Positions 29,607 through 40,990 are shown, numbered from the stretch's first letter. The stretch: 64,000 bases of DNA from Burkholderia ambifaria AMMD (GCF_000203915.1 NC_008391.1:1364001-1428000), one strand, 5' to 3'. Numbers and translations are program-made. Notes: a model not told the origin generated them from the sequence alone.

Positions 29607-30803
29607 TCAGCGCGCCGCGGCTGCCGCAGGCACCGTGCGCGACAGCACGCGCCACCGCGACAGCAGTTCGTCGCGATCGACGTAACACCCCTGCAGATGG
29701 CGGCGGCCCGTCGACGGATCGAACTCGGTGCGCGCGTGCAGCACGCGCCGGTTGTCGAACGCCCACATGTCGCCGGCCCGCAGCCGTCGCTGCACGCGAA
29801 AGCGCGGCTCGCGCGCGAGCGCGAGAAAACGCCGGTATGCACGATAGACAGCCGCCACCGCATCGGCCGGCGCATCGAGCGGCCCGCGCAGGAAGTTCGC
29901 GACGCGCACCTCGGTCACGTTGCCGCGCGCATCGAGCCCGATCACCGGCGCCGAACAGCGGTAGTCACTGTCAGCACTCTTGTTCCAGAACTCGAACGGT
30001 GTCGACGCAAGGTGCCGGAAATCAGCCGGATATTCGCGCCGCAATGCATCCGCGAGCGCGAAGCCGTCGAGGAAGACGCTGTCTCCGCCCGTTGCGTCGT
30101 TCGCGAGGCAGTGCAGGAACTGCACGCCCGGCTGCAATTCACGCGTCGGCAGGTCGGTGTGCGGCGGCAGGTTGAGCGACGTATAAGCGTTGCTGTCCGG
30201 TCGCGGCTTCGATTCGACGTCGAACAGCACGCCGAAATTGCTTTCGCGAATCAGGCCGATACGACGCGCGATCTGATCGACCCGGCCGCGTTCGGCCGGC
30301 ACACCCTCGACGAGCGTCAGCCCCGTGCGCTGCAACGCGGCGAGCCACGCGAGCAACGCGCCGTCGTCCTCCATCACGTCACGCCACGCGAACACGCCGA
30401 TCGCCGTCGCGTCGTCGCCGGTCCACACGTGCCGCCCGTGCGCGGCCTGACGCTCGGCGCGCGACGCATCGTCGTATGCATGCGCGCGCAACCATCCCGG
30501 CGACCAGGTACTGCGATGCCCGTCGTTCCACTCGACGTGCAGCGCGCCGTCGGTTTCGACATGCACGACGAGGGCCGACAGATCCTCGCGCGCGTCGGCG
30601 ATCTCGAACACCTGTTCGCGCGTGAGCGCATGCACGCACGCGGAACACGCGCAGTTGTCGCGCAACCAGTCGAAGTGAAACGGCGATCGTCGCGTGTCGC
30701 TCCACTCGACGTCCACCGCGCCATCGCCGATCGTCGCCGCCGCGATGGCCGCGTCGCCGGAAAAAGTCCGCCAGTCCTCGATACGGTGTTGCGCTGCCTG
30801 CAT
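29607..30803 (-). CDS. Gamma-butyrobetaine hydroxylase-like Fe(II)/2-oxoglutarate dioxygenase
   Basis: TauD-fold oxygenase, 398 residues. The start at 30803 (MQAAQHRIEDWRTFSG) has GGAGG five bases upstream; a longer frame to 31106 is a shadow. The N-terminal zinc-binding DUF971-like domain has Cys51, Cys53, Cys56 and His58 (NCACSACVH). The oxygenase domain carries HTD at 215-217 and His356 in VLHARTEF as the iron triad. The set matches gamma-butyrobetaine hydroxylase, which makes L-carnitine. It lies at the end of a carnitine breakdown operon, so butyrobetaine would be converted to carnitine and then degraded. Confidence 0.87.
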   Translation of the reverse strand: MQAAQHRIEDWRTFSGDAAIAAATIGDGAVDVEWSDTRRSPFHFDWLRDNCACSACVHALTREQVFEIADAREDLSALVVHVETDGALHVEWNDGHRSTWSPGWLRAHAYDDASRAERQAAHGRHVWTGDDATAIGVFAWRDVMEDDGALLAWLAALQRTGLTLVEGVPAERGRVDQIARRIGLIRESNFGVLFDVESKPRPDSNAYTSLNLPPHTDLPTRELQPGVQFLHCLANDATGGDSVFLDGFALADALRREYPADFRHLASTPFEFWNKSADSDYRCSAPVIGLDARGNVTEVRVANFLRGPLDAPADAVAAVYRAYRRFLALAREPRFRVQRRLRAGDMWAFDNRRVLHARTEFDPSTGRRHLQGCYVDRDELLSRWRVLSRTVPAAAAAR

Positions 30804-30825
30804 CGTTGCCTCCCGGAAACGCCCG

Positions 30826-31782
30826 CTACGCATGTGGTGCGAGCAGAAACTCGCCGACCATCCGGTGCATCCGCGTCGCCTGCGGGCTCGTTCCGAGCGC
30901 GCGCCAGCAGCCATGCACCAGCCCCTTCCCCATCCAGTAACGCGCGGCGCCCCCGGCCGCGCGAATCCGTTCGACGTACACACGCGCATCGTCGCGCAGC
31001 GGATCGTGTTCCGCGCCGACCGCGAGCACCGGCGGCAGCCCGTCGAAACGCGATGCCGCGAGCGGCACCGATGCACGCAGCAGCGGATCGTCATCGCCCG
31101 GCGCAATGTGTTGTGCCTCGCCCCAATACAACGCGCGATAGCGATGGACGTCGTCGAGCGTCAGCATCGGCGCGTGCGCTTGCGTTTCGCGCGCCGGCGA
31201 TTGCGGTTCGATGCCGAGCATCGGATATACGAGTGCGATCCCGTCGATGCCGCCTTCGCCTGCATCGCGCAGCGCGGTTGCGACGGCGGCCGCGAGATTG
31301 CCGCCCGCGCTGTCGCCCGCGAGCGTCAGCGGTCGCGCGCACGAGCCGAACGACCAGCACGCATCGCGCGCGGCGCGCGTGACGGCCAGGCAATCCTCGA
31401 GCGCGGCCGGCGCGCGATGCTCGGGCGCGAGCCGGTAATCGACCGCGATCACGGCCAGCCCCGTGTCGGCCGCCAGTTGCGCGGTGATCAGCGCGTGACT
31501 GTCGAGCGAGCCGACGACGAACCCGCCGCCATGAAAGAACAGCACGGTGCCGCGCGGTTCGCCGTGAGCCGGCGCGGAGCGCCGCAGCGCGATCGCGTGT
31601 CCGTCCGGTGCGTGCCACACCGCATCGTGCTGCACGACGCCGGCCGGCAGTTCGGCGGGCGTCCATGCGGCCGCGAAACGATCGTAGAGGCGGCGTTGCT
31701 CGTCGGGCGAGCGCGCCGCCGCGCCGGCCGGATACGCCGCGTCGACAGCCGATACGAACGCCGCAATTTCCGGTTCGAGCAT
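30826..31782 (-). CDS. Alpha/beta hydrolase, HSL-type esterase
   Basis: Cytoplasmic esterase, 318 residues. The oxyanion-hole motif FFHGGGFVVG is near residue 80, the nucleophile elbow GDSAGGN near 155, and the acid/base residues are in VGAEHDPLRDDA and KGLVHGCW. The N-terminus (MLEPEIAAFVSAVDAAYPAG) fits the family. It lies between the thioesterase and the oxygenase of the carnitine cluster. An equivalent esterase gene sits in the Pseudomonas aeruginosa carnitine operon in the same order. Hydrolysis of O-acylcarnitines is a reasonable inference, but the substrate is not proven. Confidence 0.83.
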   Translation of the reverse strand: MLEPEIAAFVSAVDAAYPAGAAARSPDEQRRLYDRFAAAWTPAELPAGVVQHDAVWHAPDGHAIALRRSAPAHGEPRGTVLFFHGGGFVVGSLDSHALITAQLAADTGLAVIAVDYRLAPEHRAPAALEDCLAVTRAARDACWSFGSCARPLTLAGDSAGGNLAAAVATALRDAGEGGIDGIALVYPMLGIEPQSPARETQAHAPMLTLDDVHRYRALYWGEAQHIAPGDDDPLLRASVPLAASRFDGLPPVLAVGAEHDPLRDDARVYVERIRAAGGAARYWMGKGLVHGCWRALGTSPQATRMHRMVGEFLLAPHA

Positions 31783-31807
31783 CGTGCGCGCCCCGTCGTC
31801 GCCGGCG

Positions 31808-32296
31808 CTAGCGGCGCGGCGGCAGGCCGATCACGCGGCCCGCATACGCGGGCGCCGCGCAATCGCGCTGCAACGCATGCAGTTCGGCCACGCGCGCGGC
31901 GACGTCGTCGTCGAACGGCGCCGATTTCGCGCCGCCGCGCGTGTCGACGTGCAGCAGCATCTGCTCGCTCGCCGACACCGCGCCGTCGCGCCCGTCGGCA
32001 AACAGTTCGAGATACAGGTGCAGCCGCTTCGCGTCGTGCGCGAACACCCGCGCATCGACGCGCACGCGCGTGCCTTCCTTGATCTCCTGCAGATAGTTCA
32101 CGTGCGCTTCGAGCGTATAGACCGAGCGGCCCCGCTCGCGACGCGCGGCATCGTCGAGGCCGATGCGCTCCAGCAGCGCATCGGTCGCGAAACTGAAGAT
32201 CAGCAAATAGAACGCGTCGCGCAGATGGCCGTTGTAGTCGACCCACTCGGGCCGCACGACGTCGCGGTATATCGTCAGCGGGGTATCGCCGGTCAT
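31808..32296 (-). CDS. cdhB: Hotdog-fold thioesterase of carnitine catabolism (betainyl-CoA thioesterase type)
   Basis: 4-hydroxybenzoyl-CoA-type thioesterase, 162 residues. VRPEWVDYNGHLRDAFYLLIFSFATDALLERIG carries the catalytic aspartate of the Asp-Tyr-Asn-Gly-His-Leu motif near residue 17. YTLEAHVNYLQEIKEGTRVRVDARVF follows. It is six bases downstream of the carnitine dehydrogenase gene. In the known pathway the cleavage enzyme makes betainyl-CoA, and this thioesterase releases glycine betaine. In some bacteria the two genes are fused; here they are separate. Confidence 0.85.
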   Translation of the reverse strand: MTGDTPLTIYRDVVRPEWVDYNGHLRDAFYLLIFSFATDALLERIGLDDAARRERGRSVYTLEAHVNYLQEIKEGTRVRVDARVFAHDAKRLHLYLELFADGRDGAVSASEQMLLHVDTRGGAKSAPFDDDVAARVAELHALQRDCAAPAYAGRVIGLPPRR

Positions 32297-32302
32297 GTTC
32301 GT

Positions 32303-33268
32303 TCAGTCCTCGAATCGCATTCCGTGCCGCGCCTTCACAGTGGCGATCGCCTTCAGCACCTCGGTAATGCACTCGTCGCGATAGCGTTCGAGCTCCTTGA
32401 TGCTGCGCGTGCCCTGCTGCTCGCTCGTGCCTGCGACGACGCTGTCGATCAGTTCGTCGGTCAGCGTCGGCGCGACCAGCTTCGTCCACGGCAGTTCGAG
32501 CGCGGGGCCGAACTGCTGCATGAAGTGTCGCATGCCCGCGTCGCCGCCGGCCAGCGTATAGGTCAGGAACGTGCCCATGAACGACCAGCGGATGCCCGCG
32601 CCGAAACGGATCGCATCGTCGATCTCGCCGGTCGTCGCGACGCCTTCGTTGACGAGATGCAGCGCCTCGCGCCACAACGCCTCCAGCAGCCGGTCCGCGA
32701 TGAAGCCCGGCACTTCCTTGCGCACGTGCAGCGGCCGCATGCCGAGCTTGCGATAGATCGCCATCGCCGCGTCGACTGCTTCGGGCGACGTGCGCGCGCC
32801 GCCGAGCACCTCGACGAGCGGCAGCAGGTAGACCGGATTGAACGGGTGGCCGACCACGCAGCGCTCCGGATGCGTCGCACGTGCGTAGAAGTCGGTCGGC
32901 AGCAGCCCCGACGTCGACGATGCGATGATCGCGCCGGGCTTCGCCGCGCGGCTGATCTGTTCGTGCAGTTCGAGTTTCAGCGCCTCGCGCTCGGGCGCGC
33001 TTTCCTGGATGAAATCCGCGTCGGCGACGCAGGCCTCGATCGTCGCCGCAAAGTGCAGCCGTGCGGGATCCGCGCCCGGCGCGAGGCCGACGCGTTCGAG
33101 CGCGGGCCACGCATTCGCGACGGTCGCGCGCAGCCGCTCCTGCGCGCCCGGCGCCGGGTCCCACACGACCACGTCGAGACCGTGCGCGAGCGCACGGCAA
33201 ATCCATCCGCCGCCGATCACGCCGGTGCCGATCGCGGCGAACGTCTTGATGTCGGTCTTCACAGCCAT
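32303..33268 (-). CDS. lcdH: L-carnitine dehydrogenase
   Basis: NAD-dependent 3-hydroxyacyl-CoA-dehydrogenase-fold enzyme, 321 residues, exactly the family length. The start at 33268 ([28 protein letters not shown]) has AAGGA upstream. The Rossmann motif GTGVIGGG is at residues 14-21. [31 protein letters not shown] and [18 protein letters not shown] around residue 140 are typical, with the catalytic histidine in GHPFNP. It oxidises L-carnitine to 3-dehydrocarnitine. The neighbours encode the next two steps, which makes the assignment firm. Confidence 0.93.
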   Translation of the reverse strand: MAVKTDIKTFAAIGTGVIGGGWICRALAHGLDVVVWDPAPGAQERLRATVANAWPALERVGLAPGADPARLHFAATIEACVADADFIQESAPEREALKLELHEQISRAAKPGAIIASSTSGLLPTDFYARATHPERCVVGHPFNPVYLLPLVEVLGGARTSPEAVDAAMAIYRKLGMRPLHVRKEVPGFIADRLLEALWREALHLVNEGVATTGEIDDAIRFGAGIRWSFMGTFLTYTLAGGDAGMRHFMQQFGPALELPWTKLVAPTLTDELIDSVVAGTSEQQGTRSIKELERYRDECITEVLKAIATVKARHGMRFED

Positions 33269-33357
33269 GTCCACGCATCCTTCAAATCGAGGGGAATCGG
33301 ACGGCGGCCGCCCTCGTGCGTGCCGCCGCAATGCATCACTGGTTCAGCCGTCGACGC

Positions 33358-34287
33358 TCACGCGAATTCGGTCGCCGCACGGCGTTCGAGCAGGCGCTCG
33401 CCGCGCGCCGGCAGGCCGAGCTTGCGACGTCCTTCGGCCGGCGTCAGCACCCGGGCGCCGAGCCGCTCGATGATTTCCCGCGCGCGCTCGACGAGCGTGC
33501 CGTTGGTCGCATGCACGCCGCGATCGAGCCAGATGTTGTCTTCGAGGCCGACGCGCACGTGGCCGCCGAGCAGCATCGCCTGCGCGACCATCGGCATCTG
33601 CATGCGGCCGATCCCGAAGCCGGCCCAGTGCGCGCCCGGCGGCAGGTTGTCGACCATTGCCTTCATCGTGCCGGTGTCCGCCGGTGCGCCCCACGGAATG
33701 CCGAGGCACAGCTGGAACAGCGGCGGATCGTCGAGCAGCCCTTCCTTCAGCAATTGCTTCGCGAACCACAGATGGCCCGTATCGAAGATTTCCAGCTCCG
33801 GCTTCACGCCGAGTTCCTGGATGCGCTTGGCACCCGCACGCAGTTGCGCGGGCGTCGACACGTAGATGTAGTCGCCGTCGCCGAAATTCAGCGTGCCGCA
33901 ATCCAGCGTGCAGATCTCGGGCAGCAGTTCCTCGACGTGCGCGAGGCGCGTGAGGCCGCCGACGAGGTCGGTGCCCTTGCCGAAGCGCATCGGGTCCTCG
34001 CCCGGGCCGATTTCCAGATCGCCGCCCATGCCGGCCGTCAGGTTGATGATCACGTCGACGTCGGCCGAGCGGATCCGGTCGACCACTTCGCGGTACAGAT
34101 TCGGATCGCGGCTGCCGCGGCCCGTCTGCGGATCGCGCACATGGCAGTGCGCAACCGTCGCGCCGGCCTTCGCGGCTTCGATCGCGGCGGACGCGATTTC
34201 CTTCGGCGTGACCGGGATCGCCGGATGCTTGCCGACCGTATCGCCCGCGCCGGTGACCGCGCAGGTGATGATGACTTCGTGGTTCAT
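33358..34287 (-). CDS. cdhC: 3-dehydrocarnitine cleavage enzyme (BKACE/DUF849 family)
   Basis: Zinc-dependent beta-keto acid cleavage enzyme, 309 residues. The start at 34287 ([32 protein letters not shown]) has GAGGG eight bases upstream. The metal site is in [10 protein letters not shown] (HxH near residue 47). [31 protein letters not shown] and [15 protein letters not shown] complete the BKACE pattern. It transfers 3-dehydrocarnitine and acetyl-CoA to acetoacetate and betainyl-CoA. Position between caiX and the carnitine dehydrogenase fixes its substrate. Confidence 0.92.
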   Translation of the reverse strand: MNHEVIITCAVTGAGDTVGKHPAIPVTPKEIASAAIEAAKAGATVAHCHVRDPQTGRGSRDPNLYREVVDRIRSADVDVIINLTAGMGGDLEIGPGEDPMRFGKGTDLVGGLTRLAHVEELLPEICTLDCGTLNFGDGDYIYVSTPAQLRAGAKRIQELGVKPELEIFDTGHLWFAKQLLKEGLLDDPPLFQLCLGIPWGAPADTGTMKAMVDNLPPGAHWAGFGIGRMQMPMVAQAMLLGGHVRVGLEDNIWLDRGVHATNGTLVERAREIIERLGARVLTPAEGRRKLGLPARGERLLERRAATEFA

Positions 34288-34389
34288 GTTGACTACCCTC
34301 GCTTGATTCGAATTGTGTCGCTCGATTTGTGTCGTACGTACTGCAGATGATTTGTCGCCGCGCACCGCATGCATCCGGCGCGCGAGCTG

Positions 34390-35343
34390 TTACAGGCCGA
34401 GATAGGCCTTCACGGCAGGCAGGCCGTCCTTGCCGTCGAACGTCTTGACGCCGGCGAGCCACGCATCGAGCACCTGCGGATTCTTCTTCAGGTACGCCTT
34501 CGCGGCGTCGGCCGGCTTCGTCTTGTTCATCACCGACTGCATCAGTTGGTTCTCGAGCTGCGTCGAAAAGCGCAGGTTCTCGACGAGCTTGCCCGCGTTC
34601 GGGCAGCGCGAGATGAAGTCGGGCGCCGTCAGCGTGTACACGCGCGCTTCGCCATAGTTCGGGCCGAACGACGCATCGCCGCCGGACAGGTAGTTCATGC
34701 TGATCTGGATGTTCATCGGATGCGGCTCCCATCCCAGGAAGACCACCCACTTCTTGTCGCGGATCGCGCGCTCGACCGTGACGAGCATCCCCGCCTCGCT
34801 CGATTCGACCAGCTTGAAGCCGCCGAGACCGTACTGGTTCGTGTCGATCATCTTCTGGATTGTCGCGTTCGCGCTGCTGCCCGGCTCGATCCCGTAGATC
34901 TTGCCGTCGAGCTCGGCGCGGTGCTTCGCGATGTCGTCGAAGGTCTTCAGGCCGGCCTGGTATTCATAGCTCGGCACCGCGAGCGTCGCCTTCGCGCCCG
35001 ACAGGTTCGGCGGCTCGACCACGTTGATCGACTTGCTGTCGAGGAACGGCTGGAGCTGCTTTTGCTGCACCGGCCACCAGTAGCCGAGCGACACGTCGAG
35101 CTGCTTGCTCTTCAGGCCGGCGAACGAGATCGGCACCGACGCAATCGTCGTCGTCGGCTTGTAGCCGAGCCCCTCGAACACCGTCGACGCGAGCGCCGTC
35201 GTGGACGTGATGTCGGTCCAGCCGATATCCGCGAAGCGTACGGTCCGGCAGGTCGCGGCATCCGTTTCGGCCTGCGCCGCGGTCGCGAACGCGCCGGTCG
35301 CCAGCATGGCCGCGACGAACGCGGCGATCTTTGTCGACTTCAT
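34390..35343 (-). CDS. caiX: Carnitine/betaine ABC transporter periplasmic binding protein (CaiX type)
   Basis: ProX/OpuAC-family binding protein, 317 residues. The signal peptide MKSTKIAAFVAAMLATGAFATAAQA is cleaved before ETDAATCRTVRFADIGWTDI. LDVSLGYWWPVQQKQLQPFL, DGKIYGIEPGSSANATIQKMI and FLGWEPHPMNIQISMNYLSGGD contain the tryptophans and tyrosines that box quaternary ammonium groups. It is first in the carnitine operon, as caiX is in Pseudomonas. No permease or ATPase lies nearby, so it probably feeds a shared betaine ABC system elsewhere. A close relative lies at 63295-64000. Confidence 0.9.
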   Translation of the reverse strand: MKSTKIAAFVAAMLATGAFATAAQAETDAATCRTVRFADIGWTDITSTTALASTVFEGLGYKPTTTIASVPISFAGLKSKQLDVSLGYWWPVQQKQLQPFLDSKSINVVEPPNLSGAKATLAVPSYEYQAGLKTFDDIAKHRAELDGKIYGIEPGSSANATIQKMIDTNQYGLGGFKLVESSEAGMLVTVERAIRDKKWVVFLGWEPHPMNIQISMNYLSGGDASFGPNYGEARVYTLTAPDFISRCPNAGKLVENLRFSTQLENQLMQSVMNKTKPADAAKAYLKKNPQVLDAWLAGVKTFDGKDGLPAVKAYLGL

Positions 35344-35652
35344 GGTTTCTCTCTCCCGATTGGACCGATGTCCGACGGGTTCGCGGTGTGCGTCCCGGCC
35401 TGCATCGTGGGAGTAAAAGTAACGAGCCATATTGGTCGCGGGAAGACCGGCGGCGACCTGTTCTTGACTGTTTGCGACTATGAGTGGAAACCACTATGCG
35501 CGGGCAGGCGCTTGTACTGCGGGGGTTTCGAGCGAATCCCGGCGAACGGGGGTTTGTCCGGATGCGGCGTGGAGCCGTGCGTTGGCGGCGGAGCTCGGGC
35601 GCGGCGTGACGCGATTTCCGCCCCTGCGAGCAGCACCCGCCTCCGCCAAGCG
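35344..35652. other. Region upstream of caiX
   Basis: About 310 bases between the LysR gene and caiX, both on minus. It should hold the carnitine operon promoter. No consensus -35/-10 pair is obvious, which would fit an activator-dependent promoter. The inverted repeat at 35483-35495 lies about 140 bases upstream of the caiX start. Confidence 0.45.
35483..35495. promoter_or_regulatory. Candidate operator upstream of caiX
   Basis: AGTGG and CCACT are inverted around AAA. The six-base word ACTATG is also repeated directly at 35477 and 35493, 16 bases apart. This is compatible with a site for a GlxA/AraC-type activator such as CdhR, but that is inference. Confidence 0.35.
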
Positions 35653-36645
35653 TTATCGCGGCACTTCGACGTAGGTTTCCCGGCAGATCTCGCGCAATGC
35701 CTGAACCAGCAGATCCCGCGTCGGCGCATGCGATTCGCCGGCGCGGGTGAACAGCGCGATGGGCGGCAGCGTCCAGACCAGCGAGTAAGGCACGATCGCG
35801 ACGCCGGCGATGCGCACCATTTCTTCCGCGATATCGGCCGGCACGATCGACACCGCGTCGTCGCTCGACGCGATCATCTCGCCGATCAGCTTCGACGAAT
35901 AGCTTTCGACGATCGGCACGGGCGGCGCGATGCCCGCCGACAGGAACAGGTCGGTCACCTGCTCCCGCATCGGCGTATGCGGCGCGCCGAGGATCCAGTC
36001 CAGCGCGTGCAGCTTCTGCCAGTCGAGCTTCGTGCGGGCCAGTTTCGCGGCGAGTCGCCGGCTCGCGATCATCCGCGGCTGCTGCTGGTACAACACTTCA
36101 AAGGATACCTGCCCCAGATCGATCGCCGACGATGCGCGCCCGATCACGAGGTCGACGCTGTGGTCCTTGAGCTGCAGCAGCAGCTGGTCGCTGGTGCCTT
36201 CGTGGATCGTCACGGTCAGGCGCCGCTCCATCCGGGATTGCAGGCGCTTGAGCGCAGCCGACAGCATCTGTCCCGAAATAAACGGAATCACGCCGATATG
36301 CAGGTGGGCCGCATGGCCGGCCGCGACCGCCTCCATCTCGCGGGCGAGATGGTCGAGATCCTTCAGCATCGCCCGGGCCCGCTCGAGCACGACCGAACCG
36401 AGCGCGGTCGGGCGCATCCCGCGTGACGTGCGCTCGAACAGCGGCGTGCCGAACATGCTTTCCAGCTCGGACAGCGCGTTGGTCACGGCCGGCTGGCTGC
36501 TGGCCATGTGCTCGGCGACGCGCGTCAGCGACCCGTGCTGCTGGATCTGCAGCAACAGCATCAGGTGCCGCATCTTCAGGCGCGCGCCAAGCCGCCTGAC
36601 CACGTCGTTCGCGTCGAATGTCATCGCCGGCCACGCACCCATCAT
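35653..36645 (-). CDS. LysR-family transcriptional regulator (GbpR-like)
   Basis: DNA-binding regulator, 330 residues. The N-terminal region MRHLMLLLQIQQHGSLTRVAEHMASSQPAVTNALSELESMFGTPLFERTSRGMRPTALG is the winged helix, and the lead-in VVRRLGARLKMRHL is typical of GbpR-like LysR proteins. The effector domain has LHIGVIPFISGQML and SSDDAVSIVPADIAEEMVRIAGV. An alternative start at 36624 (MTFDAND) is equally plausible; neither has a strong ribosome site. It is divergent from maeB by 112 bases, so maeB and its own promoter are the likely targets. It may also read into the carnitine operon. Confidence 0.85.
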   Translation of the reverse strand: MMGAWPAMTFDANDVVRRLGARLKMRHLMLLLQIQQHGSLTRVAEHMASSQPAVTNALSELESMFGTPLFERTSRGMRPTALGSVVLERARAMLKDLDHLAREMEAVAAGHAAHLHIGVIPFISGQMLSAALKRLQSRMERRLTVTIHEGTSDQLLLQLKDHSVDLVIGRASSAIDLGQVSFEVLYQQQPRMIASRRLAAKLARTKLDWQKLHALDWILGAPHTPMREQVTDLFLSAGIAPPVPIVESYSSKLIGEMIASSDDAVSIVPADIAEEMVRIAGVAIVPYSLVWTLPPIALFTRAGESHAPTRDLLVQALREICRETYVEVPR

Positions 36646-36757
36646 GAAAAAGTGATGGACCGATATTAAAACAGAATCATCTCCTTATGGCCGATCCCTA
36701 GAATCGTCCCTGGATCGCGTCGGGACTGGCCTGGCGCGCACGCCCGGACCCAAAAAC

Positions 36758-39058
<2,301 letters not shown>

Positions 39059-39084
39059 TTGCTGTTGATGTAATCACTTGATGC

Positions 39085-39104
39085 GGGTCGGCTGTGGCCG
39101 ACCC
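39085..39104 (+). terminator. Hairpin after maeB
   Basis: GGGTCGGC and GCCGACCC form an 8-bp perfect stem around TGTG, 27 bases after the maeB stop. No T-run follows, so termination may need Rho. Confidence 0.45.
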
Positions 39105-39296
39105 CGTCGAGCTGCGCGGGTGGCGGGCGGGAATCATCACCGGATACCCTGTTCGACCGGCGAGCCAACGATCGACCGTTCACCGCCAACAGCGATATCC
39201 AAAAAATAAACTCCGCCTCTTCTGCCAGGCAATCGGACAAAAAAACAAATCCAAAAAATAGCAATTTCGTAAAAGTACGAAATCAACTTCTCCGCC

Positions 39297-39325
39297 TCGA
39301 CAAGCTCCGCCTATCTATATAAATT
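39297..39325 (+). promoter_or_regulatory. Candidate promoter for the small ORF and MFS gene
   Basis: TCGACA (39297-39302) and TAAATT (39320-39325) are separated by 17 bases in AT-rich DNA. The -35 has one and the -10 two mismatches to consensus. Other hexamers in this AT-rich stretch could also serve. Confidence 0.35.
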
Positions 39326-39431
39326 TATCTCGCATCCCCGCATATATGGGGATCGGCTATATTTATTCTTCTTTCAAACTCCTGATACAGATATTGAATT
39401 TGGCGCAGCTTTCTCGGCAGGCAGGCTCTTA

Positions 39432-39548
39432 GTGAAAACCACCGGCAACGATTCTCAGCAAAATGCGAACTATGTCAAACGCCTGCTGCTGGCGTCCGAG
39501 CGTACCCGCCATGACGTACGTTCACTGGCACCTTGGGGAGCACTTTGA
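39432..39548 (+). CDS. Small ORF (38 residues) translationally coupled to an MFS gene
   Basis: GTG start at 39432, with a weak AGG six bases upstream. The TGA stop shares one base with the ATG of the MFS gene (TGATG), a classic coupling arrangement. The product is hydrophilic and basic (VKTTGNDSQQNANYVKRLLL, then ASERTRHDVRSLAPWGAL). It has no signal peptide or membrane helix. It could be a leader peptide, a small regulator, a modified-peptide precursor exported by the MFS protein, or the remains of a larger gene, since the frame stays open upstream to 39273 without a start codon. Function is unknown. Confidence 0.4.
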   Translation: MKTTGNDSQQNANYVKRLLLASERTRHDVRSLAPWGAL

Positions 39549-40747
39549 TGGGCATCACGGGTCGATGGGCACTCGTCTTCATCTGCATCGCCCTGTCGTT
39601 TGGCAGCTTCGCGGATGAAGCAGCTCAAGTGAACTTTGCCCTGAGGCTGGCTGACGATACTGCATCGGTATCGATATTGCTTGCCGCAGGTCTCATTGGA
39701 GGCATTCTATCCGGCCCGATCGCCCCGATGATCCTCCAGCGGATCGGGCCTCGCCAAACGATTCCCGCGGTATTTCTCCTTCAGGCGATTCTGATCGCGG
39801 CAACTTCCCTGGCCAATGAGTTCTGGAGTTACATCGTCGTTTCAATGGCGCTCGGATCCACGGGGTCTCTTCTGTGGGCAGCAATCATGGTGGCTATTCC
39901 GAGCTATGCAAACGACGAACGGTACATCGATCGCGCCAATCGGATTACGCAATCGGTGCGGAACGTGGGTTATGTGGGCGGCCCCGCTCTCGGCGGCTTG
40001 CTGTACGGGATGGTCGACCGCTCACGGGGGCTATTGCTGCTGGCTTTGCTGGTATTGATCGCCGCGCCGGTCACTTCATTATGTTTCAACGCACTGGATT
40101 CTTTCATTCCGAAAACCGGTCAAGCCTCCACGCAAACCAGGCAGAAGGGACGACTCGACCTGCTCGGTCTCTTTCGCACGGCCGGCGTGATTCGTGCGGT
40201 CGCTCCGCTGTTGATGACGGTCGTGCTCACATCGACGCTCAATGTGCTCCTGATATTTGGAGTGCGTACTGAGCTGCAATTCAGTGCAGAGATCTATGGA
40301 CTCGTCATCAGCGCATTGAGTGTGGGTCTGATCGTTGGCCCCGTGCTATTTGCGGGCCTGTTTGCGAGGCGCGGTGATGCCGCCGGTGCCTCCATCGCCG
40401 CCAGCCTCATCGGCGCCGGCATTTTATGGCTCGCATTGAGTGACGCAGCGTGGAGCCTCATGTGCGCCACGTTTCTGATCGGGTCGGCAAACGGCATCCA
40501 GAACGCGCTAACGGCGAGTTTCATGATGAAGGCGATCGATCCGCAGCGACGTGTCAACCTGATGCCGGCCTACCTATTTTGCATTCAGACTTCGGTGTTT
40601 CTCGGCTTTCTGAGCGCCGGCATGATCAGTACGGCACACGTGAGCATGGCTCTCGTGATTGTGGGAGCCGCAACAGCGATTATCGGCGCATGCGGCATCG
40701 CGTTGAATGTCAAGAACCGACCAAGCATGGTTACAAAAGGAGGCTGA
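39548..40747 (+). CDS. MFS transporter (MFS_3-like exporter)
   Basis: Inner-membrane transporter, 399 residues with about 12 helices. The start at 39548 (MGITGRWALVFICIALSFGSFADEAAQVNFALRLADD) has GGGGAG seven bases upstream; a TTG 15 bases earlier is less likely. Motif A-like sequence GGILSGPIAPMILQRIGPRQTIPAVF lies at about residues 55-80 and GSTGSLLWAAIMVAIPSYA near 105. Exporters of this type carry siderophores, peptides or drugs. It lies between a coupled small ORF and a truncated methyltransferase in AT-richer DNA. A transferred, partly decayed secondary-metabolite locus is a reasonable reading. Confidence 0.8.
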   Translation: MGITGRWALVFICIALSFGSFADEAAQVNFALRLADDTASVSILLAAGLIGGILSGPIAPMILQRIGPRQTIPAVFLLQAILIAATSLANEFWSYIVVSMALGSTGSLLWAAIMVAIPSYANDERYIDRANRITQSVRNVGYVGGPALGGLLYGMVDRSRGLLLLALLVLIAAPVTSLCFNALDSFIPKTGQASTQTRQKGRLDLLGLFRTAGVIRAVAPLLMTVVLTSTLNVLLIFGVRTELQFSAEIYGLVISALSVGLIVGPVLFAGLFARRGDAAGASIAASLIGAGILWLALSDAAWSLMCATFLIGSANGIQNALTASFMMKAIDPQRRVNLMPAYLFCIQTSVFLGFLSAGMISTAHVSMALVIVGAATAIIGACGIALNVKNRPSMVTKGG

Positions 40748-40990
40748 TCTCAGAATCAGTCACTACTACTTCGACGGGCCGCTATTCGACGAGTCCGCGT
40801 TGACGATGGCCCTGCGACGTGGGATTTCGCCCGCCGCGGAGTCCATTGTCCGCGATGGGCATTGTGTTCTGGATCTCGGCTGTGGCGATGGCCGACTTCT
40901 CCTGCATCTCGCGGGGAAATTCGCATTGAAGGAAAGCTTCGGCATCTCCCCCGTCGCCATCGATCGCTTCAATGCGTCCATCGGTCACCG
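40707..40990 (+). pseudogene. Truncated class I SAM-dependent methyltransferase
   Basis: Only about 94 residues are methyltransferase-like. From ATG at 40707, overlapping the MFS gene by 41 bases, the frame reads MSRTDQAWLQKEADLRISHY and reaches motif I VLDLGCGDGRLLLHLA (DLGCGDG at residues 56-62). After FGISPVAIDRFNA the match fades near 40990. From there the frame continues only as antisense to the aminotransferase gene, whose stop is at 41028. The catalytic C-terminal two thirds are missing, so the gene is a remnant. The break marks the right edge of the AT-richer patch. Confidence 0.7.

Larger units (their letters stand above)
39059..39431. other. AT-rich intergenic region entering the second low-GC patch
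   Basis: About 370 bases. It starts with the maeB hairpin and becomes clearly AT-rich from 39190 (A-runs, TATATAAATTTAT). A 28-codon frame (ATG 39346 to TAG 39432) overlaps the next small ORF but has no ribosome site, so it is not called. Confidence 0.45.

Noticed and set aside
39346..39432. 28-codon ORF overlapping the small coupled ORF
   Set aside because: It has an ATG and a stop-start overlap, but no ribosome site and lies in AT-rich promoter-like DNA.
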